From Lachancea thermotolerans CBS 6340 (lineage: Eukaryota > Ascomycota > Saccharomycetes > Saccharomycetales > Saccharomycetaceae), in assembly GCF_000142805.1 (NCBI RefSeq), contig NC_013077.1:496001-560000 (forward strand): a stretch of 64,000 nt of DNA, given 5' to 3'. How positions within the stretch are numbered: position 1 is the stretch's first letter; each line of letters opens with the position of its first letter. Shown here in pieces: positions 11,201-19,542 of the stretch. Under the pieces are notes generated by a model. The model was given only the letters and a program-made list of their open reading frames with translations, did not search any database and had not been told where the DNA came from. A program made the position numbers and the translations under genes.

Positions 11201-14200
11201 TCATGTCCAAAATCTCTCTCAATCTCCTCAAGACTTCTTCTTCCGATTCGAAACCGTCAGTCGAAGAAACCGAGACGTTGGCAACGTTACTTAGGGTAGC
11301 GTTGCTACCAGATCTGTCCGGAACGGGTCCGCTGGAGGAAGTGTGATGGGGGACAAGCTGTAGACCCTTTGAAAGCCCCTCGTCAACATCGTCCAAATGG
11401 GTAGACGCAATCAAAATACCAGTTCTTAGGGGTTGGTTGTCACCCTCAGAGACGTAGGTAAGATCAGACACCGAGATGGCTCTGTGCATACCAAGTTTGC
11501 TCTTCATCTGAGGAACGGAGGCAAAAGCAGCAGAAGGAAGCTGGAACTTCCACTCCACAACAGCGTTGTTTGCATGATTGTAGTGCTTCAGGTCTCCAAT
11601 CGTGTAAGCTCTGTAAGCACGACGAATGTAAACTTCAGCAGCTGCGGCAGCAACAGAAGGATCGCGATGTGTGAGGAACTGGGTCAGGACATCGAACACG
11701 ACGTAGTTGGAATCGATCAAATCCTTTAAGATTTCCAAGTCAGGGTCAGTGCGCTTGTTGTCAAAGGCGCCGTATGCGGTTTGGACAACAGAGCTTCTCA
11801 AAATATGCTCGATCTGGTCAGTTCTTTCTCTCACAGATGGCAAGGCAGCCTGAATCAAGATTTCTCTGGCCTGTAATGCAACCTTGGCAGTAGCCTTGGA
11901 CTCTAACTCGACAATTTGCTTCAAAGGTTCCGAGATGCGAGAAGAGACCTCAGAAGACATTTTGCAGAGTGGCTGGTAATGCTTCAGAATAGCCAAAATC
12001 AAGTTGTTCTTGGCTGAAACGCGAGAGTGAGACAAGACAGTCAGGGCAACGCGGTCCAGATTTTCAGCGTTTTCGTCACGCAGTTTCAAGATAACATCTT
12101 CTTCACGAACGTTGGTGCCACTGAAGAGCTTCTCGACTTGGTAATAGTTCTGCAAGAACTTGGCGAATACAGAATGTTCATGAGCCTCCAGACCATCGGC
12201 ATAACGAGTGCTTATGTCGAGCAAAGGTTCAATCACAGTACCAAATAGTGGATCATCTGACTCTTTTTGCGCAGCTTCAAGCATCTTGCCGAGTTGTCTG
12301 GCAGGGAAGTGCGCGTTTCTGCTCAAAGAGCGGTTGACCAACTGTTCAAGCTGTTCGTCAAGCTTGATAGGCAACCTTGAGTGCAAAGCAGAAGATTGCA
12401 TTTTCCATTCCGAGTAAGGCAGTTGAGGGTTTCTCAAAACCTCAATCAGCTGTTGCAGGGAAGCATTCATGATAACTTGATTGTCATAACCATTCAGGAT
12501 ATTCTCAAGAGTTGAAACCAAGGATCTAAACTTGTATGCTGGCTTAGTACCTTCAACGATTGGGGCACCCATGTCTGGCAGCATACCCTCGAATGGCATG
12601 GCGTGCTTGACCTTGGTAGGATCGTCTAAGGCCAAGATGGCCAAGATGTCACCAGCTGACACAGTGGAACCTGGTTGTTTCAACAGCTGAACGATACCGC
12701 TTTCTTGGGAAACAAGAGGCATTTGCATCTTCATAACTTCAACCTCAGCATATGGCTGGCCAGCATTGACGTGATCGCCGTTTTCAACCAAGAACTTAAC
12801 GAGCTTACCTGGAGAAGGGGTACGGAGCTGGGTAGGATCGTTTTCAACTTCTAGAAGGGTCGTCATAGAGTCGACAGATAGTCTGGTGGCTGAGACTTCC
12901 TCCTTCCAGTAGATGGTGTGGGATCTACCGCCAACGGCGATCAACAAACCGCCATCAGAAAGCTTGCGGACACCAACCTCACACTTAGAACCGTTGATGA
13001 ACAAAGTGTAACGGTCGTCAGCGGATTTTGCCACAGTGAACTTGTAGCGCTTTCCATCATGAATGAATTCGACAGGGTACATTGTTTGCAGGAGAGACTT
13101 GTTAGGAACTTGACCCTTTTGCAAGCTGGTAATGAACTCTTTACGGCCATTTTCAGAAGCGATAAAAACCTTAGTGGCAGCACCGCAAATGACTGCCAAA
13201 GTGGGATCTGGTTTCTCGGCGGTCATCTTTTGAGAGATCAAGTCATCCAACCACCCGGTTGTAATGGAGTTGCCCTCAAAGTCTTCGGTTTCCAAAAGCT
13301 TGATGAGGTATTCAACAGTAGTTCTGAAATCACCTCTGATAGATAGCTCTTTCAGGGCAACAACCATATGCTTACGGGATGCCTGTCTGTTCTCTCCAAA
13401 TGCGAAGATGTGTCCGAATTGAGAGTCCGAGAAGGAGTGGATACCACCACTGCTTGACACGGAGAAATAACCCCAGACATTAGAAGAAGACCGGAAGTTT
13501 AGCTCGTGCAACGAACCACCTGAGGGTTTGAAACCCTCATTAGGGTCCTCTGAAGTAATACGACAGGCGGTACAGTGGCCCTTTGGAGTTGGCTTTCTCT
13601 GGATTTGCTTGGAATCTTTAGAACTGAAATCAAAGTCAATTTCAGTAGCAGTGTGAGGGTCCACCCCATAAAGTAGTCTAATGTCTTTAACTCTGTGCAT
13701 TGGGATACCCATCGCAATTTGAAGCTGGGCCGCGGGCAGGTTAACCCCGGTCACCATCTCAGTAGTAGGATGCTCAACCTGTAGTCTAGGGTTCAGCTCC
13801 AAGAAGTAAAACTTGTCATCATCATGAGAGTATAAATATTCCACAGTACCAGCGGAAACGTAACCAACCAATTTACCCAGTCTGACAGCCGATCTCTCCA
13901 TTTCAGAGAACGTGTCAGGCTTCGCGATAGTGACGGGCGCTTCTTCTATGATTTTTTGGTGACGTCTCTGAACGGAACAGTCACGACCAAACAGCGAGAT
14001 GTTTGTACCATACTGATCGGCCAGCAGTTGTACTTCCAAGTGGCGAGCCTTACCAGCCAACTTCATGATGAAAATTGGAGAGCCCGGAATCTCATTGGCA
14101 GCCTGCTTGTAGAGTGGAATAAAGTCTTCTTCTCTCTCGACCTTTCTGATACCCTTACCACCACCACCTTCGGAGGCCTTTACCATGACTGGAAAGCCGA

Positions 14201-14936
14201 TCTGCTTGGCTTTAGCCAGACCGTCCTCGGGGGAGTCGCAGCAACCTTTTTGGTAGACATCATCGGTGACAGATACCAGACCGTTCTCTTTATCTAAGTG
14301 GACTTGATCGACACCAGTACCGGACCATGGGATACATGGAACGGAGGCATGTTGGGCGACGATAGTAGAGGAGATTTTGTCACCCAGGGATCTCATGGCG
14401 TTGCCTGGAGGGCCGATGAAAATGACTTTACGTGGAGATTTGGCTAGCCTCTCGGGAAGAAGGGGGTTCTCGGATGCGTGACCCCACCCAGCCCAGACGG
14501 CGTCGACGTCGGCTCTCTCGGCGATTTCGACAATGAGGTCGACGTTAGCATAGTTGTTGTTGTTGGTGCCACCGGGGACTTCGACGTACTGGTCAGCCAT
14601 ACGCAGGTATTCGGCGTTGGCTTCCAAGTCCTCGGGAGTGGCCATGGCCACGAATTGGACGGCACGCTCGTTGCCGAAAGTCTCGTAGGCCCACTTGCGT
14701 ACAGATCTGATCTCTTTGACAGCTGCAATACCATTGTTGGCGATAAGCACTTTAGAGATGACGGTGTGGCCGCCGTGGCACTTGACGAACTCTTTCAGAG
14801 GCGAGTCTTCGGCCTTTTCCACGGTATTCAGCCCCAAGAAGTGAGGGGCTAGGCTGGCATGTTTCGAGGTATAGTCTGTAACTTCGTATTGATCTTTTTG
14901 GGAGACGCCCACTTCGGATAGACTCTCTTCGCTCAT
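8244..14936 (-). CDS. ACC1: Acetyl-CoA carboxylase
   Basis: This multifunctional biotin enzyme makes malonyl-CoA from acetyl-CoA, the committed step of fatty-acid synthesis. From the ATG at 14936 (MSEESL, the same start residues as S. cerevisiae Acc1) it is 2230 residues, against 2233 in S. cerevisiae, and similar along its whole length. Biotin carboxylase comes first, with ATP-grasp glycine loop EGGGGKGIR and the segment NPRLQVEHPTTE. Then comes the biotin carrier domain with EVMKMQM, whose lysine carries biotin. The fungal central region includes a Ser/Asp-rich segment around DRSGSNATLSNV. Last is the carboxyltransferase (GSGLIAGATSRAY, GFSGGQRDMYNEV). HFA1, the mitochondrial WGD copy of S. 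cerevisiae, should have no separate counterpart here. The frame stays open 95 codons upstream without an ATG (see next entry), suggesting one gene serves cytosol and mitochondria. Confidence 0.98.
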   Translation of the reverse strand: MSEESLSEVGVSQKDQYEVTDYTSKHASLAPHFLGLNTVEKAEDSPLKEFVKCHGGHTVISKVLIANNGIAAVKEIRSVRKWAYETFGNERAVQFVAMATPEDLEANAEYLRMADQYVEVPGGTNNNNYANVDLIVEIAERADVDAVWAGWGHASENPLLPERLAKSPRKVIFIGPPGNAMRSLGDKISSTIVAQHASVPCIPWSGTGVDQVHLDKENGLVSVTDDVYQKGCCDSPEDGLAKAKQIGFPVMVKASEGGGGKGIRKVEREEDFIPLYKQAANEIPGSPIFIMKLAGKARHLEVQLLADQYGTNISLFGRDCSVQRRHQKIIEEAPVTIAKPDTFSEMERSAVRLGKLVGYVSAGTVEYLYSHDDDKFYFLELNPRLQVEHPTTEMVTGVNLPAAQLQIAMGIPMHRVKDIRLLYGVDPHTATEIDFDFSSKDSKQIQRKPTPKGHCTACRITSEDPNEGFKPSGGSLHELNFRSSSNVWGYFSVSSSGGIHSFSDSQFGHIFAFGENRQASRKHMVVALKELSIRGDFRTTVEYLIKLLETEDFEGNSITTGWLDDLISQKMTAEKPDPTLAVICGAATKVFIASENGRKEFITSLQKGQVPNKSLLQTMYPVEFIHDGKRYKFTVAKSADDRYTLFINGSKCEVGVRKLSDGGLLIAVGGRSHTIYWKEEVSATRLSVDSMTTLLEVENDPTQLRTPSPGKLVKFLVENGDHVNAGQPYAEVEVMKMQMPLVSQESGIVQLLKQPGSTVSAGDILAILALDDPTKVKHAMPFEGMLPDMGAPIVEGTKPAYKFRSLVSTLENILNGYDNQVIMNASLQQLIEVLRNPQLPYSEWKMQSSALHSRLPIKLDEQLEQLVNRSLSRNAHFPARQLGKMLEAAQKESDDPLFGTVIEPLLDISTRYADGLEAHEHSVFAKFLQNYYQVEKLFSGTNVREEDVILKLRDENAENLDRVALTVLSHSRVSAKNNLILAILKHYQPLCKMSSEVSSRISEPLKQIVELESKATAKVALQAREILIQAALPSVRERTDQIEHILRSSVVQTAYGAFDNKRTDPDLEILKDLIDSNYVVFDVLTQFLTHRDPSVAAAAAEVYIRRAYRAYTIGDLKHYNHANNAVVEWKFQLPSAAFASVPQMKSKLGMHRAISVSDLTYVSEGDNQPLRTGILIASTHLDDVDEGLSKGLQLVPHHTSSSGPVPDRSGSNATLSNVANVSVSSTDGFESEEEVLRRLREILDMNKQQLVEASIRRITFIFGYEDGTYPKYFTFRGPSYAEDETIRHIEPALAFQLELGRMSNFNIKQLFTENRNIHVYEATGKNSAVDKRFFTRGIIRTGRISDDITIQEYLTSEANRLMSNILDNLEVIDTSNSDLNHIFIHFSAVFDVSPEDVEAAFGGFLERFGKRLLRLRVAAAEIRIIIKDPQTGAPVPLRALINNVSGYVVKTELYTEVKNAQGEWVFKSLDKPGSMHLRPIATPYPAKESLQPKRYKAHLMGTTYVYDFPELFRQATVSQWKKISPKTKLSDEFFIANELIEEEDGELTEIDREAGANTIGMVAFKVTVKTPEYPRGRQFVIVANDITFKIGSFGPQEDAFFNKVTEYARKRGIPRIYLSANSGARIGVAEELIPLFNVSWNDPENPAKGFQYLYLSSEGMAELKKQAKDASVVTERVVEDGEERFVIKSIIGADDGLGVECLKGSGLIAGATSRAYKDIFTITLVTCRSVGIGAYLVRLGQRAIQIEGQPIILTGAPAINKLLGREVYSSNLQLGGTQIMYNNGVSHLTAEDDLAGVQKIMEWLSYVPARRDLPVPILETEDKWDREVDFTPSTSEPYDVRWMIEGRNTPEGFEYGLFDKGSFQETLSGWAKGVVVGRARLGGIPLGVIGVETRMVENMIPADPANPVSTESLIQEAGQVWYPNSAFKTAQAINDFNYGEQLPLMIMANWRGFSGGQRDMYNEVLKYGSFIVDALVGYKQPIFTYIPPTGELRGGSWVVVDPTINAEQMEMYADVNSRAGVLEPEGMVGIKYRREKLLATMARLDETYKNLKTQMSDPGLSVEKHQEIATKLAAREKMLMPIYHQITVQFADLHDRSGRMVAKGVISKELDWPEARRFFFWRLRRRLNEEYLMKRLNTELPNAPRLEKIARLSSWYPASVDREDDRIVANWIEENYSVLEEHLKALKVESFAQNLAKSIRSDHENAISGLSEVLKLLSAEDKAKILNSLK

Positions 14937-15221
14937 ACTGTAAAGGCGGGATTGACGCCGGAAAGATACTGCGAGATTGTTGTAAAGGGGCCAGTGCTGG
15001 TGAGGCTTACTGGAGGTATAATAGAAACAGTGTCTGAAGGGACGTGGGAATAGCTTAGGGAGCCTTGCTAGAGATAAACTGTTGAATAGGGACAAAAGCC
15101 TGCTGTGTCGGATGTTAGTAGCTCGTGGGAGAAACCCGGGCGTGCGGTACAGGAAGGAGGAGGCACCGAGTGGCGACAAAACAGAAACTGGGCCCAAGAA
15201 CGACGGCTGGTACCCTGGGGT
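14937..15221 (-). other. In-frame non-AUG N-terminal extension of ACC1, candidate mitochondrial presequence
   Basis: The ACC1 frame is open from a TAG at 15222-15224 to the ATG at 14936 and contains no ATG. The 87 codons from the TTG at 15197 to the Met encode no Asp or Glu, ten Arg, two Lys and many Ser and Leu. They end in SFRRQSRLYS directly before MSEE. R-L-Y/S fits the R-3 rule for matrix processing peptidase followed by Icp55. S. cerevisiae HFA1 is known to start its mitochondrial form at a non-AUG codon, and pre-WGD ACC1 genes have been proposed to do the same. Which codon starts translation cannot be read from the sequence; TTG codons at 15197 and 15179 are candidates. The function is inferred from composition and family precedent. 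Confidence 0.75.
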
Positions 15222-15378
15222 CTAACCGCCCTAGGACCTTTTTTTTTTTGTCCTTTCAGGCAATTTTTTCCTGCGCTCGCTGCTGACGCGTACAGGCCCG
15301 CTTCATGCGGAACTTTGTTGGGAAACCAACAAAAATACGACAAGCGAGAGCGACCGAGGGAGAAAAAGAAGAATGTTA

Positions 15379-15395
15379 CACGTGCCTCTCACGTG
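15379..15395. promoter_or_regulatory. Paired CACGTG E-boxes upstream of ACC1
   Basis: Two CACGTG hexamers at 15379-15384 and 15390-15395 have starts one helical turn apart. They lie about 160-200 bp upstream of the start of the long open frame. In S. cerevisiae ACC1 is controlled by Ino2/Ino4, which bind CANNTG-core elements; Cbf1 or Tye7 could also use them. Binding is inferred. Confidence 0.4.
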
Positions 15396-15582
15396 CTCCG
15401 TCGCCGTCCGTGCCGTTCCGTTGCCCGCTTCGCGTGCCGCGGCCTCTTGATTCCTGCGCTCCTTCCACTGGCACAAGCCATGACATACCTGCTTCTGTTG
15501 CAATTCAAGTGTCGAGTTCGTGTGTAAGTGTTTCAGCAAATCTCGAAGTTTAGTGCACGCAGTACTCTCAACTTGTAGTTGT

Positions 15583-15607
15583 GTTGTTGTTGTTGTTGTT
15601 GTTGTTT
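15583..15607. repeat. GTT trinucleotide microsatellite
   Basis: About eight GTT units run uninterrupted in the ACC1-TIM23 spacer. Confidence 0.85.
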
Positions 15608-15847
15608 GAGTAGAACCGCGGTCCGTGCTTCTTTTGATGCTCAATTGGCGTGATTAGCAAGTACACTACACGTCTATCTTACAGAAGTTGCCACTTTACT
15701 GCTGGAGTTGTGCGAATGTGACAGCCGCCGAAGTCCCTATATTCGAACATATTCTATCCTGCAATATATATATACCTCCTCGCGACTGGCCACAAAAAGA
15801 GCGTCACTTCCCAACGCGCCCCTTGAGCCAACCGCCGGGGGCGCTTC

Positions 15848-15945
15848 CCATTTTGTTGGGGAGCCTAAAAACACCGAACTACGCGGTAAGCGCGTGCGGG
15901 AAGTGGCGCGCTTGTCAAGCATGGGCGGGTCGCCCAACAAAATGG
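15848..15945. repeat. Nested inverted repeats, 13-bp outer and 7-bp inner arms
   Basis: The outer arms CCATTTTGTTGGG (15848-15860) and CCCAACAAAATGG (15933-15945) are exact reverse complements. Inside the 72-bp loop a second pair, AAGCGCG (15888-15894) and CGCGCTT (15907-15913), can also fold. They could form an RNA stem-loop or a factor-binding dyad. No terminal duplication suggests a transposon. Confidence 0.65.
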
Positions 15946-16668
15946 CGGGCGAGAGGCATGCGGGTTTTTCTGGGCGGGCCTTAGTGAAGGAGGGCCTTAG
16001 TGAGAGATGACCTCAGAGTGAGGTCAACGGTTGTTGGACGGATCTATCGCTGGGAACGATGGCTTGGCGCTCACGTGTGTGGATGTGCAATCACATGACT
16101 GTCACATGGGCAAATCTGTTCTGTTCCGTATGGTACGATTATATGTGTCATGATAGACGGTAAGAAGCGCCGCTCGTCGTAAGGCACCGTTGAGCTTTGA
16201 AGTCGTGGACAGATCACTATTTCCCGCGCTGACTAACTTCAGAGGGAATGCGGTTGGAAGCTCAGGGACAAGGCCTGCGTGCTGGCTCCTGTTGGTGTTG
16301 GGAGGATGCTGAGTTTGGACTCTTCCGTGCCATCGGGCTATAGTGAGGGCTGTGGGGCGCAAGGGGGAGGGGCAAGTCGCGAATTTGTGTAAAGCGTAAT
16401 TTTAATGATGTTGCCGTGCTAGAGGCTTTTGGTGGGGGCAGTAGGATGAGGGCGCGCCTAAAGGAAGGTCTCAAATTTTTGACCAAAATAACTACACACA
16501 CGCAAACCAGCCCCCCGAGACGTCTATGGAGCACCTCTGGCTCGCCTCTGGCACAGCGACCGCGCGCGGCTCCGAAGCGCTTCTGAGGCCAATTCACGTG
16601 ACTTATCTGCCACATGACTCTTTCATGTGATCTATATGGCCGTCCTCCGACCTCGTCGTGAGCGACTA

Positions 16669-16680
16669 TGAAAAATTTTT
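16669..16680. promoter_or_regulatory. RRPE / AATTTT element upstream of TIM23
   Basis: TGAAAAATTTTT lies about 95-105 bp before the TIM23 ATG and matches the rRNA-processing element consensus TGAAAAATTT, also known as the growth-linked AATTTT motif. Confidence 0.5.
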
Positions 16681-16773
16681 AAGTACAACTACATCAACCT
16701 CGAAGTACGCTCCAGTACACTCCGTCTAGCAAGCATATAAGCGCCAGCTTTCGCAAGGATCCCAGCTGTTGAA

Positions 16774-17424
16774 ATGTCGTGGCTTTTTGGCGGAAGCAAT
16801 AAAGAGACCGAGGGCTCCCAGAAGACCGCTCAGGACGAATCAAAACTGCAGAGCACGTTGGGCTTCGACCCTAGTCAAGTCACCAATGTGTCCAGCATCA
16901 TTTCAACACCTGGTGCGCTGGATCCTGCAAGACTACATCCCTTAGCCGGCCTAGAGCGTGGTGTAGAGTACCTGGATCTTGAAGAAGAACAGCTATCCAC
17001 CATGGAGGGCTCGCGCAGTCTCATTCCTTCCAGAGGTTGGACTGACGACTTGTGTTACGGGACAGGTGCCGTGTATCTGATTGGTTTGGGTCTAGGTGGC
17101 TCTTATGGGTTTTTTGAGGGTCTCAGAAACATCCCTCCCAACAGCCCTGGCAAGTTGCAGCTAAACACAGTCTTGAACCACATCACCAGAAGAGGTCCCT
17201 TTTTGGGCAACAACGCAGGTGTGCTCACGCTCACTTACAACCTTGTCAACTCCACCATTGACGGATTGAGAGGAAAACATGAATCTGCTAACTCCGTGGC
17301 TGCGGGCGCCCTGACAGGTGCCATCTTTAAATCCTCGAAGGGTCTCAAGCCGATGGGCTACGCTTCCGGTATGATGGCCGTCGCTGCAGCAGGTTGGTGC
17401 GGACTCAAGTCGGTCCTATTGTAA
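16774..17424 (+). CDS. TIM23: Mitochondrial inner-membrane import channel subunit Tim23
   Basis: Tim23 forms the presequence channel of the TIM23 translocase with Tim17 and Tim50. The 216-residue protein (222 in S. cerevisiae) has a hydrophilic intermembrane-space half with the segment LGFDPSQV and the acidic stretch YLDLEEEQLST. Four membrane spans follow, from GAVYLIGLGLGGSYGF to the end. The Tim17/22/23 glycine-rich signatures (GGSYGFFEGLR, GPFLGNNAGVL, GALTGAIFKSSKG) are intact. As in S. cerevisiae, it lies next to ACC1 in divergent orientation. Confidence 0.97.
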   Translation: MSWLFGGSNKETEGSQKTAQDESKLQSTLGFDPSQVTNVSSIISTPGALDPARLHPLAGLERGVEYLDLEEEQLSTMEGSRSLIPSRGWTDDLCYGTGAVYLIGLGLGGSYGFFEGLRNIPPNSPGKLQLNTVLNHITRRGPFLGNNAGVLTLTYNLVNSTIDGLRGKHESANSVAAGALTGAIFKSSKGLKPMGYASGMMAVAAAGWCGLKSVLL

Positions 17425-17666
17425 GAGATACCATTAATGACTTTAACGAACATGCTTTGTGGGAAAGGGCTATTTTTTTCCAATGCGCGAAATCATAATG
17501 CAATTGCGCTCCTGAAGGTCAATCATTCATGTACTATATCATCCTGGTCTTAAAGGGGAAGCAGTTTGTCGCAGTCCTAGTCCACGAGTTTAATCTCGTC
17601 CTTGCAATGACTTTTCCATTTTATTTTTGAATTATTTCTGTTGCACTTGTACATATTTTTCCATAA

Positions 17667-19157
17667 CTACGCAAGTTGAGAATGTGGTGATAGATGTGGA
17701 GGCGCGAGCGTGGTGACTATTTGCGACCTTTTTTTAATTTTAATTTCTCCAAGGGGCAGCGTAGCATCGTCCTCTGCAACGTGCCCGTCGCTGTTGTAGC
17801 TTTGTAAGTCTTTAACCAGTCGATCTATGTCGACACTTGGGTACACTGCGTCTTCGTAAACGTCATCTGTCTTGTCAATGCCTGTGAATGCAACGCGGTT
17901 TGGTGTCCCGGGCTTAAAAAGCAGCGTTCTTTTGTGAAATACAGAATCGGTTGCCAGGTCGATCAGTTCGGTCTTAATATCAAAAGGATGAATCCCGCTG
18001 TCTAGCAAGTTAGCCACCATTCCAGATACAATGGGCGAAGCCATCGAGGTACCTGAAAATGCTACCGGCTTGAAAGGCGGCACGTTTGACAAAGATTCAA
18101 TTTTGACCCCAGGAGCAAAGATATCAACACAATTGCCCCAATTAGAAAATCTGGCAATTGTATCGGTTCGATCATCAAACGCCCCGACAGTAATCGCGGA
18201 TAGCGAGGACGCAGGACTGCTCCAGCAGGCGTTGGCATTAGAGTTTCCTGCGGCAACCACAATTACTACCCCCGCTTCAAGGGCAGCCTCTACAGCCTGA
18301 TTCAAAACTGTGTTTCTAAAGGAACCAAGGCTCAAATTTGCAACGCAACCGCGCCGACTTTTGCGACAGTGATTCACAGTGAACTCAATGGCACTGATAA
18401 CCGACGTCAGATTACCTTGGCCCTTTGCATTCAAAGCCTTCACCTCGATCAAAGAAACGTCTTTGGCGACGCCGAATTTCCTGGAACCAATAAGCCCCGC
18501 AACGTGCGTGCCGTGTCCGTTAAAGTCCCCGGGGCCTTCTCCCACAAGATCAGCCCCAAATTTAGCACGGCCCTCGAGCTGCGGGTGCTCCTTGTAGATA
18601 CCTGTGTCAATTACGTAAGCATTGACACAGGTACCTGAGAATTCGTCATCATAATAGTAACTAAAATTCGTGGCCGGCACAGAAATGTTCTCAGGATCGT
18701 AAGGAAGGGCAGTCCGCCGCGATATGCGAGCCAAGTGACGTGGGGCTTTTTTTTGAGCTACAATGCTCAGAACATCATCGTCACCTTCGTCCTCTCCTTC
18801 CTCATTGTCGTCATCATAGTCACCATCTTCGTCTTCGTCATCGCCCCAGCCTTCGAGCCCCTCAACAGCATCGAAAACGTTGAACTCAACATTAGGAACG
18901 ATTTCTGCTATTAAAGGATTACCTCGGAGCTTCGAGACAAGACTGAGAGGAAAGTCGACAGTCAATCCTTCGAATTTGCCAAAGGAAAATGTCCTCAGAA
19001 TTTTACCTTCGGAGAAAACATCTAATATGCCATCACTTATTCGGGATTCAACAGCTTTCGCCAAAGTCCTAGGTGCTTTTAGGCGCACTAAAAATTCTTC
19101 TGCTTGTGCTAACGAAGCGGAGGTCGCAACCAGTGCTCCAATCAAACTGGTTCTCAT
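17667..19157 (-). CDS. RRT12: Subtilisin-like secreted or vacuolar serine protease (Rrt12/Ysp3 type)
   Basis: This is an S8 peptidase of 496 residues. The ATG at 19157 gives a signal peptide (MRTSLIGALVATSASLAQA). The frame is open 26 codons upstream, but only from a GTG. A propeptide-type inhibitor domain spans about residues 20-110. The catalytic triad is intact: Asp in VIDTGI, His in GHGTHVAG, Ser in SGTSMASP, with the oxyanion Asn in AAGNSN. S. cerevisiae Rrt12 (491 residues) is a sporulation protease of the dityrosine layer; Ysp3 is a close relative. Position beside IMG1/BUD23 material, as RRT12 on chromosome III, favours Rrt12. Odd: a run of almost only Asp, Glu, Gly and Asn separates the propeptide from the catalytic domain. 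A TATAAAG (19240-19246 on the opposite strand) precedes the gene. Confidence 0.85.
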   Translation of the reverse strand: MRTSLIGALVATSASLAQAEEFLVRLKAPRTLAKAVESRISDGILDVFSEGKILRTFSFGKFEGLTVDFPLSLVSKLRGNPLIAEIVPNVEFNVFDAVEGLEGWGDDEDEDGDYDDDNEEGEDEGDDDVLSIVAQKKAPRHLARISRRTALPYDPENISVPATNFSYYYDDEFSGTCVNAYVIDTGIYKEHPQLEGRAKFGADLVGEGPGDFNGHGTHVAGLIGSRKFGVAKDVSLIEVKALNAKGQGNLTSVISAIEFTVNHCRKSRRGCVANLSLGSFRNTVLNQAVEAALEAGVVIVVAAGNSNANACWSSPASSLSAITVGAFDDRTDTIARFSNWGNCVDIFAPGVKIESLSNVPPFKPVAFSGTSMASPIVSGMVANLLDSGIHPFDIKTELIDLATDSVFHKRTLLFKPGTPNRVAFTGIDKTDDVYEDAVYPSVDIDRLVKDLQSYNSDGHVAEDDATLPLGEIKIKKRSQIVTTLAPPHLSPHSQLA

Positions 19158-19542
19158 TCTCGGGGCGAGGATAGAAAATAGATGACAGTGCACTAGAATG
19201 GTGCAAAGAGCAGACAAAGAGAGATTAGGACGCACCGAGCTTTATAGGTCTCTCAGCACAAACTGCTTCCCTGACGCTTCAGTACTGACGCAAAAAGATG
19301 AGCACGTGACGCAATTTGGTTTCCGTCAGAACGACATTTTGGCGATTTATCGCGGATGCACAACGGATACGCTTAAGTTGGTCTATTGGTAGCTGGGTTT
19401 GAATTGCAAGCCTGCTTGAAGCTGCGCAAAAACAACGCGCACAAGCACTTGTAGCTCAGGATACGGTGATGCTAATGAAGACGTTCTAGCTCTTCCGGTC
19501 TCCGTGTGACCACCAACCCCGGGAAATGTGATTTTAGCGAAC
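19158..19542. other. Spacer carrying the protease promoter
   Basis: It contains the TATA-like site at 19240-19246 and a CACGTGA box near 19303. No credible ORF. Confidence 0.5.

Larger units (their letters stand above)
15222..16773. other. 1.55-kb divergent spacer between ACC1 and TIM23
   Basis: It holds two CACGTG boxes near ACC1 (15379, 15390), a GTT microsatellite (15583-15607), a 13-bp inverted repeat (15848-15945), a 12-bp direct repeat and a short hairpin (15976-16025). Several CACRTG boxes lie near 16072-16110 and 16595-16630, and an RRPE-like element lies at 16669. No credible ORF was found. Confidence 0.6.

Noticed and set aside
19158-19235. 26-codon upstream extension of the protease
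   Set aside because: It begins with GTG, and the ATG at 19157 gives a proper signal peptide and the family length.
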